Source: Adenophora triphylla var. japonica (Eukaryota > Streptophyta > Magnoliopsida > Asterales > Campanulaceae). From it: a DNA stretch of 64,000 nt. The notes under the pieces were generated by a model, which had not been told where the DNA came from, did no database searches, and saw nothing but the letters and a program-made list of their open reading frames with translations. Positions 57,562-64,000 of this stretch are shown in pieces (within the stretch, counting starts at the first letter, position 1; each line of letters opens with the position of its first letter). The DNA lies in assembly GCA_022495995.1 (NCBI GenBank), contig JAFEMH010003617.1, positions 161,501-225,500 of the forward strand. Direction: 5' to 3'. The position numbers were made by a program, and so were the translations under genes.

Positions 57562-59283
57562 TGTGAATGTGTGCCCAAATTCTATTTTTTGTTGGATTCA
57601 CGCGAGTTTGAAAACATCCGGTTTAATTTGAAAAACGGAGTCTCCACGCCATTTTGATTTCCTCAAAACTTTGAAAAAAAGGTTTTATGGGTTCGGAGGT
57701 TAAGTTACCCCTTGGGAAGAACGGATCGTCGTTCACCCAAGGTGCCTTGCCGTAGCAAGTCTCCCTAGATTCCGTTTATCGTGCTTGCTTGCGTGCTTTC
57801 TTGTGTGCATGTGTTTGAATAAAAGGGGAGGGAATGTCCCAAGTTGTCTTCCGGACGTACAAACCATTTATTGGTTGTCGCTCGGGATTTCTTGGATTTT
57901 ATGTATTCGGGATTTTGATCCCGTCCTCATCTTGGACTTGTGATCATCGCTTTTTTTAACCTCGGGACTTGCGTGATCGAGAGAAAGACTCTCCTTTATA
58001 GTCCAAAATGAGGTTCTTTAGGAAAGGAGTGACCTTAGCCCATCAATCCTACACCTTAAGACGATTGAGCTTATATGGATGCTTCATGCTCGTCTTAAGT
58101 GATAATCGGAGATGTAGGTTCAAGGTTTTATCCCTTTCTAAAGAGATTGTGGCACCTTTAATGGAAGAAACGATGTAAAGATAGGATCTTTACACCGGTT
58201 CGTTCCAAGGTTGCTAATGGGGACATGGGGGAATGCATTTAAAAATGACATTTTTAGTGAAAAGATGACATTTTTGGGTTGCAAAGGATGCATTTGATTT
58301 GCAAAGGATGCATTTTTATATAAAGACATGATTTTTATGCAAAGGATGCATTTTTATGGGGAAAATAGTATTTACTATGCAAAGGATGCACAAAGATTAC
58401 ATTTTGAAAGCAAGGGATGCTAATTTGATGATAAAAATATGATCTTTGATGCAAAGGATGCATAAAGATGGGTTTTAGATGCAAAGGATGCACCTTTATG
58501 ATAAAGACATGATTTTTATGTGCAAAAGATGCATTTTTGATGTAAAATGGGGGCTTTTAGATGCAAAGGATGCATCTTTAACATAAAGATTACATTTTTA
58601 TGAGCAAAGGATGCTAAATATTACATTTTTATGAGCAAATGATGCCTATTTCATGCAAAGGATGCAAAGGGGGAAGGGGATATGATAAAGATAGGATCTT
58701 TAATGATAAATGCCAAGTCCCAAGCAAGATAATGACAATATATGAATGCAATGAGCAATTAAATCATATAGACAATCATTATGCAAGGTAAGGGAGTGAG
58801 AGGTTACCAATGGTGGTGGCCTCTTCTTCTTGGGGTTTTGCCTAGCGGAGGGACCAACTTTTGAAGGCTTCAAGAAGGAGGGGAGTGACTTCTTGGCACC
58901 TTCAACTTCCTGATCTTCGTGGAGTGTTTTGAGAGTGTTCTTATGCTGGTATTACTCTCCCTTGTGTGTTTAAAATGGGTAGAGGAGGGCTCTATTTATA
59001 GGCAGTCTGGATAAGGCTAATGAAGCCGTGCGGCCAGAGATTCTTGGCTAATGCAGCCGTGCGGCATTATCCTGTGTGACTCAGCATGTTTCTAGAATCA
59101 TGCAAGGTGGCAATTCTAGAAGTATTCTTGGATTAAGAAAAACGTGTTTCTTAATTACCAAGCATTCCCTTCAGCCCTTAAATGTTTTGGAACAGTTCCG
59201 GAATTGTTCCGGAACTCTAGGAAAGTCCGGAGAATTACCGGGAAATTTTTTCAAAAGGCATGAGCCAGATTTGGGTACTTACA
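57562..59283 (-). repeat. LTR D (5' LTR of E1)
   Basis: 1722 bp, equal in length to LTR A and with the same GATGCA-array subtype. CGGGG follows at 59284-59288. Confidence 0.92.
58992..59065 (-). promoter_or_regulatory. LTR D promoter (drives E1)
   Basis: TATA box 58992-59001. GCCGTGCGGC at 59025-59034 and 59056-59065, 31 bp apart, 23 bp from the TATA box. Confidence 0.75.
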
Positions 59284-59288
59284 CGGGG

Positions 59289-60095
59289 GCTTCACCTACT
59301 CAGTGCCCTTGGGTGATTTCTCAGAAGGGTGCACCTAGGTAACAGGACCAGGGTAGCTGGGAGCTGATGATGGCTAGGTTGTCCACCTTGGACATTCGCT
59401 GGTGGGTGCCTCATTGGAGGTTGCAGACCCGGAGGACATTTCAGGAGTCCTATGTAGTGAGGGTTCCAGGGCTTTCTTGGTCATCCTTCTACATCCCTTG
59501 CTTAGTCTCCAGGCAGTTTGGGACATTACAGGAGCCATTAGACGATCGGGAGGACATCCGTACCATGGAGGTAGTGCCTTTGGACATGAGGGATCCAGCC
59601 AACTTCTCATTTTTCTCGAGGGCTTGTACATACGCTGCTTTCCCTCCCAGGGCCATTCTCAAGAGCAGGAAGAGTACCATCTTGACCACGGCCTACTTGG
59701 ACTGGTACGAGAAGGAGATGGGAGCGACTCAGGTCATTTTGGGAGAGAGACGTCAGGCTTTATTGGGGGCTGACTGTGACTCGAGCAGGACTCTGAGGGA
59801 AGCTGAGGCTAAGGCTAGTCGCCATAACCAGTCATGTGACCTTATCAGGGATATGGAGGCTCGATATGAGAGGCTTTCGGAAGTCGCTCCCTTGACTGAG
59901 GCTCAGAGGGAGGAAGTACGGACTTGTGCCCGGGTAGAGAAGGCACTTATTGAAACGGGTTTGATGGAGGCTCCAGTGAGGATACCTGAAGTTGGGATGA
60001 GGGAGACCGACATCTTAGAGAAGAAGAGGAAGAACAATCGACGGGGTCGAGGTAAAGGGAAGAAGACCAAAGAAGACTCAGTGAATGAAAACTAA
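59289..60095 (+). pseudogene. aORF2 of E0, 3' part
   Basis: It continues the frame cut at 26620. CAG of the other copies is TAA at 59340-59342, after which the frame is open to the stop at 60095. It carries the second-half blocks (DIRWWVPHWRLQTRR, LDWYEKEMGATQVIL, EARYERLSEVAPL) and the basic tail (KKRKNNRRGRGKGKK). With its promoter and N-terminus 33 kb away, it cannot be expressed as the original protein. Confidence 0.82.
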
Positions 60096-60638
60096 TAGGT
60101 CTTTTCTTAGGATTCCCTTATTGCCATTTGCAAACTCAGTAGTTTATTAGGTCTTTTATTGTATTTTAGATCTTTGTAGCAGGTTAGCAGAGTCAAGAGT
60201 AGACCGTGCTTGAACTCATCAAGAAGTTTTTAATTTGTAATTAACAAAGGTATTTATCTTAGAAATTATTCAAGACACGTTTCATGGAAACTTTGAATGT
60301 CTTATTTATTGTTTAGACCGAACCATTTCTGGCTGCCTAGAAAGACTAAGGGGCTCAGGTCTTCATAGTTCATTCTGGTGAACCATCGGAATTTTTGTTT
60401 TTGGTCTTTTTTTTTATGTGCAACCCTGTCTTTTGCCTAGACCGCCCTTTTTGGGTTTTCAGTCTAGCTGGGCATTACTCTTTTTGTACTAAAATTCTTT
60501 TCTTTCTTTTTTTTTATATATGCAACCCTGTCTTTTGCCTAGACCGCCCTTTTTGGGTTTTCAGCCTAGCTGGGCATTACTCTTTTTGCACTAAAATTCT
60601 TTTCATTCTTTTTTTTTGTATGTGCATATTTTTTTCTT
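60096..60638. repeat. Convergent 3' region of E0 aORF2 and pol
   Basis: The TCTTTTGCCTAGACCGCCC block appears twice (about 60415-60500 and 60520-60605), as in E1 and E2. Confidence 0.6.
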
Positions 60639-63600
60639 TTAGACATAATACCTGTGGAGCTTATCACCGTTGACTAGGTGGACAAACGGATTGCCGTCCA
60701 AGTCCGCAAGCTTCATTGCTCCTCCCGATAGTATCTTCTGCACCACATACGGGCCGATCCAAACGGGTTCCCACTTTCCCAGGGGGTTGTCTCTGGTGGG
60801 GGGTTTCTACTTCGTTGACACTGTTTTCCAGGAGGACCCTTAGTGACGGGATTTCCAACTCCACGGGAATCACTGCTTCCATCCCGTAAGTTAGGGCAAA
60901 GGGAGTTTCTCCCGTAGCTGTTCTAACAGACGTTCTGTAGCCCCAGAGTGCCAGGTGCAGCTTCTCAGGCCAGTCACGACCACGGGTGGCCATTTTCTGG
61001 ATAATCCGCTCGAGCGTCTTATTGGCAGCTTCTACAGCTCTATTGGTCTGAGGTCTATATGGGGACGATTTGTGGCGAGTGATTCTGAATTCTGACAACA
61101 ATCTATCGCAGTCCCCTTCGAAGTGCGACCCGTTGTCTAAAATGACCTCATTGGGCACCCCATATCTGCACATAATGTTTTCTTTGATGAACTGAGCCAC
61201 TTTTTTGGAAGTAAGGACCTTGTAGGACTTGGCCTCTACCCACTTCGTGAAGTAGTCGACTATCACTAGCACAAATTCATGCCCATTGCTTCCTGCTGGG
61301 GCTACCTTCCCTATCACGTCAATACCCCAAGTTGCAAATGGCCAAGGAGTCGTCATGCAGTACAGGTCATGAGGCAGAAGATGGTTAAGGTTGGCAAAAC
61401 CGTTGGCATTTGTCGCACTGTCAGACATGCTGGACACAGTCTGTTTCCATGGAAATCCAATAGTAACCCATTCTGAGGATCACTTGCATCAATTCTCTGG
61501 CATTCATATGAGGACCGCAAGGACCATTGTGGACTTCGGTCATTAACTCTCTGGCCCTTTCTTGGGTGACACACACGAGGAGTGGTCCCTGGTACCGTTT
61601 CTTGTACAGGTCGCTCCCTAGAATGACATAATGGGAGGCCAACCGTTTCAGGGCTTGCAGGCTCTTGGCTTTGATGCCTTCCCTTGGTCTACCTTCTTCA
61701 TCTCTGAAAGCTGACTCTCTGTCTTTGAGGAACTGGTAAATCTGACTGTACTAGGGTTCCTTGACAGGCTCGGGTCCCAAGTCTATTTCACAACAGAAAG
61801 ACGGGGCTTCTCTTCTACCCACTCTGAAGGGTTTTATGGCCTTTCCCTCGGGGATCTCTACCAATGAGGCTAGAGTAGATAAGGCATCCGCGAATCTGTT
61901 CTTATCCCTTGGCAGGTAATGGAAAGTCACTTCTTTGAACTGCTCAGTCAACTCTTCCATATAGGCATGATACCTCTGAAGGTTAGGGTCCACAGTCTTC
62001 CACTTATTGGAGTCCTGGTTGATGATCAGGGCTGAGTCTCCATAGACCTCGAGCTCTTTGACATTCCTTTCTAAGGCAGCCTCTAAACCAGCAATGCAAG
62101 CTTCATACTCGGCGACATTGTTCGTGGCAGGGATGTTCAATTTGATGGCTATCGGCGTGCGCTCATCTTTCGGATCGACCAGTAGCATCCCTACGCCGTT
62201 TCCTCTCTTGTTAGCAACTCCGTAAAAGAATAACTGCCATCGATTCTCAGGCTCAACTACGAAGATCCCTTCATCTGGGAATTGGGGTTCAGGCCCGCGG
62301 TCCTCATTGCTAGGGAAGTTTGCCAGATGGTCTGACAACGCTTGACCCTTGATGACCTTTCTAGTCACATAATTGATGTCATACTCAGCTAAGAAGAACG
62401 ACCACTTTGCTAGGCACATCGAGAGGGAAGGCTTGTCGAAGATATACTTGATGGGGTCCATTTTCGAGACCAAGTTCACAGAGTGGGCTTGCATGTAATG
62501 CTTCAGCTTACCGACTACCCAGACCAGTCCTGCACAAGTCTTTTCACACGCTGAGTAATTGAGCTCACTTCCCTGCTGCTTCCGGCTGACAAAGTAAATG
62601 GCATTTTCTACCCGATAGTCCTTCTTCTCCTGAACAAGCATAGCGCCAACTGCCGTATCAGTGACAGTGAGATAGAGCAGAAGAGGTTTCTGTCTATGAT
62701 GGGGGCATAGCACCAGAGGATGTACTAGGTATGCCTTGATTTGGTCAAAGGCATCCTGGCATTCCTCGGTCCATTCCGTATCTGCATTCTTCTTCATGAG
62801 CTTGAAGATGGGCTCGCACATGGTAGTCAGGTGGTTGACAAAATGGCTGATGTACTGTAGTTTGCCCATAAAGCTTTTGACCTCTGTCTGGGTTCGAGGC
62901 GGCCTCATGTCCATAATGGCCTTGATCTTTCGGGGATCAACTTCAATACCTCGCTCCGTGACCATATACCCAAGCACTTTTCCCCTTGTCACTCCAAAGG
63001 TGAATTTGGCAGGGTTCAGTCTCATGGAATGCTGTCTCAACCTCTCAAAGAACTTTCGCAGGTCGACAAAGTGTTGTCCACCCTCTCCTTTGGAGTGGAT
63101 TATCATGTCATCGACATAGACCTCAATTTCTTTGTGGATCATGTCATGAAAAAGCGCAGTCGCTGCCCTCTAATACGTAGCCCTAGCGTTCTTAAGCCCA
63201 AATGGCATCACAGTATAGCAGTACGTTCCCCACGGTGTGGTGAAGGCTGTCTTTTCTTGGTCCTCCTCGACCATCTTGATTTGGTTGTAGCCAGCAAAGC
63301 CATCAACGAAGGATTTGACTTTGTAGTTAGCAGTAGCGTCCATCAGAATGTCTATGTTCGGCAAGGGATAATCGTCTTTGGGGCTGGCCTTGTTCAGATC
63401 CCGGAAATCTACACAGCAGTGCACCTTCCCATTGGCCTTAGTCACCGTCACGATGTTAGATAGCTATGTCGGATATTCGATGACTCTGATGAATCCTACC
63501 CGCAGTGGCTTCTCAATCACTTCTTTGACCTGTAGAGACCACTCTGACTTGATCTTTCGCTCGCTTTATCGGCTTGGCATCTCGGTGCTAGAGGGATTCT

Positions 63601-64000
63601 CGTGCTCCACAATCGAACCTGCCTAGCCCCGGCATATCCCCGTATGACCATGCAAACACGTCCATGTATTTCTCGAGCTGCATTGACCACCGTCCCGTTC
63701 AACCCCCTGGAAGAAGTTCCCAATCTGTGTCTCTTTAGGTTCCTCGACGATACCCAAGTAAACACTTGTCAAAACCTCCTCGGCAGCTTGGGCCCGGTTT
63801 TCCTCTTTGTCTGTAACCTGCTTAAAGATTTCTTTAATGTATTGTTCGTTTAGTGTGTTTGCATCTTGTTCAAATGATTCATTATTAACTGTTAAGTTTT
63901 TAGTTAATTTATCATTTGTTAAGTTGGCAATAAGGGGATACTCAGAAAGATCTGTCATTTCATTCAAAGCGAAAGGAAAGATGACATTGGCTACATATTC
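60639..64000 (-). pseudogene. pol: Pol of E0, partial at the right edge, best-preserved RT/RNase H of the window
   Basis: A 463-codon open block (63142-61751) contains the RT catalytic YVDD, the thumb, RNase H, and the second RNase H. RT fingers/palm (VDFRDLNKASPKDDYPLPNI, GLKNARATY) lie at 63451-63170, cut off by a stop near 63172. In the second RNase H the first catalytic Asp (LFFDG in E1) is Tyr at residue 307 of the open block, so that domain is probably dead. Integrase (61642-60639) shows EVHNGPCGPHMN, WGIDVIGKV, LDNGSHFEGD and NRAVEAANKTL (complete DDE). About 50 codons (the LRSRHDELALL region) are deleted near 60807. The 5' end lies outside. Confidence 0.86.

Larger units (their letters stand above)
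26621..59283 (-). mobile_element. E1: complete Tat-like LTR retrotransposon (about 16.1 kb), itself split by E2
   Basis: E1 sequence is 26621-28670 plus 45206-59283, with E2 and one duplication copy removed. In sense (minus) order: 5' LTR D (57562-59283), primer site (57540-57558), leader, ORF-X (54981-55766), pol (51319-54904), then on the opposite strand aORF2 and aORF1, a tandem repeat block, and 3' LTR A (26621-28342). The two LTRs are both 1722 bp and differ at roughly 30 sites (counted by eye, near 2%). E1 is thus older than E2, as nesting demands. Confidence 0.9.
22563..64000 (-). mobile_element. E0: outermost Tat-like retrotransposon, left-truncated, split by E1, runs off the right edge
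   Basis: E0 sequence is 22563-26620 plus 59289-64000 (TSD copies 26616-26620 and 59284-59288). Between these lies the E1/E2 insertion. Sense genes are on the minus strand (pol 60639-64000); the two antisense genes are on the plus strand. In E1 and E2 about 1.4 kb of internal DNA and a 3' LTR precede aORF1 on the left. In E0 both are missing: the match begins at AGAGCGAATGAGGCCGCC, so the 3' end has been deleted. It is the most decayed copy, with several stops in aORF1. Confidence 0.88.

Overview
The window is nuclear DNA of a flowering plant, probably a eudicot. The evidence is a plant-type tRNA-Asn gene, plant MITE families (Stowaway, Tourist/PIF, hAT, Mutator), a CACTA terminus, and Ty3/gypsy (Tat-lineage-like) LTR retrotransposons primed by tRNA-Arg. 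No conventional single-copy host gene could be supported; almost everything recognisable is a mobile element.

Layout. (i) 1-4560 is the 5' part of a minus-strand Ty3/gypsy element (called EL here): decayed gag, leader, tRNA-Arg primer-binding site and 5' LTR. (ii) 4561-22562 is AT-rich intergenic DNA. It holds at least seven MITE-like elements or MITE fragments, a palindromic foldback element (8474-8886), a tRNA-Asn gene (9811-9884), a broken PIF/Harbinger transposase with a broken Myb/SANT-like partner (10699-12060), a complex tandem array (14880-18540) and one end of a CACTA element (19216 on). (iii) 22563-64000 is a three-level nest of related retrotransposons, all in minus orientation. 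E0 is truncated at its left end and runs off the right edge. E1 (26621-59283, 5-bp target duplication CGGGG) sits inside an E0 gene. E2 (28671-45200, target duplication CCACT) sits inside E1.

How the nested elements work. The sense (minus) strand of each carries an LTR promoter, a leader, an unrecognised ORF where gag would be expected, and a pol with RT, RNase H, a second RNase H and integrase. Between pol and the 3' LTR each also carries two genes on the opposite (plus) strand: aORF1, four exons encoding a plant-mobile-domain (PMD) protein, and aORF2, a single exon encoding a DUF7745-like protein of about 500 residues. aORF2 is fully open in E1 and E2, although pol in the same copies is badly frameshifted and the LTR pairs are only about 1-2% diverged (counted by eye).

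The most striking observation is a shared promoter layout. The sense LTR promoter, the aORF1 promoter and the aORF2 promoter each have two GCCGNNCGGC-like palindromes set 29-31 bp apart, followed at a fixed, promoter-specific distance (23, 21 or 30 bp) by a TATA-like box. This holds at all ten promoters in the nest. It suggests that one host or element factor co-regulates the sense genome and both antisense genes.
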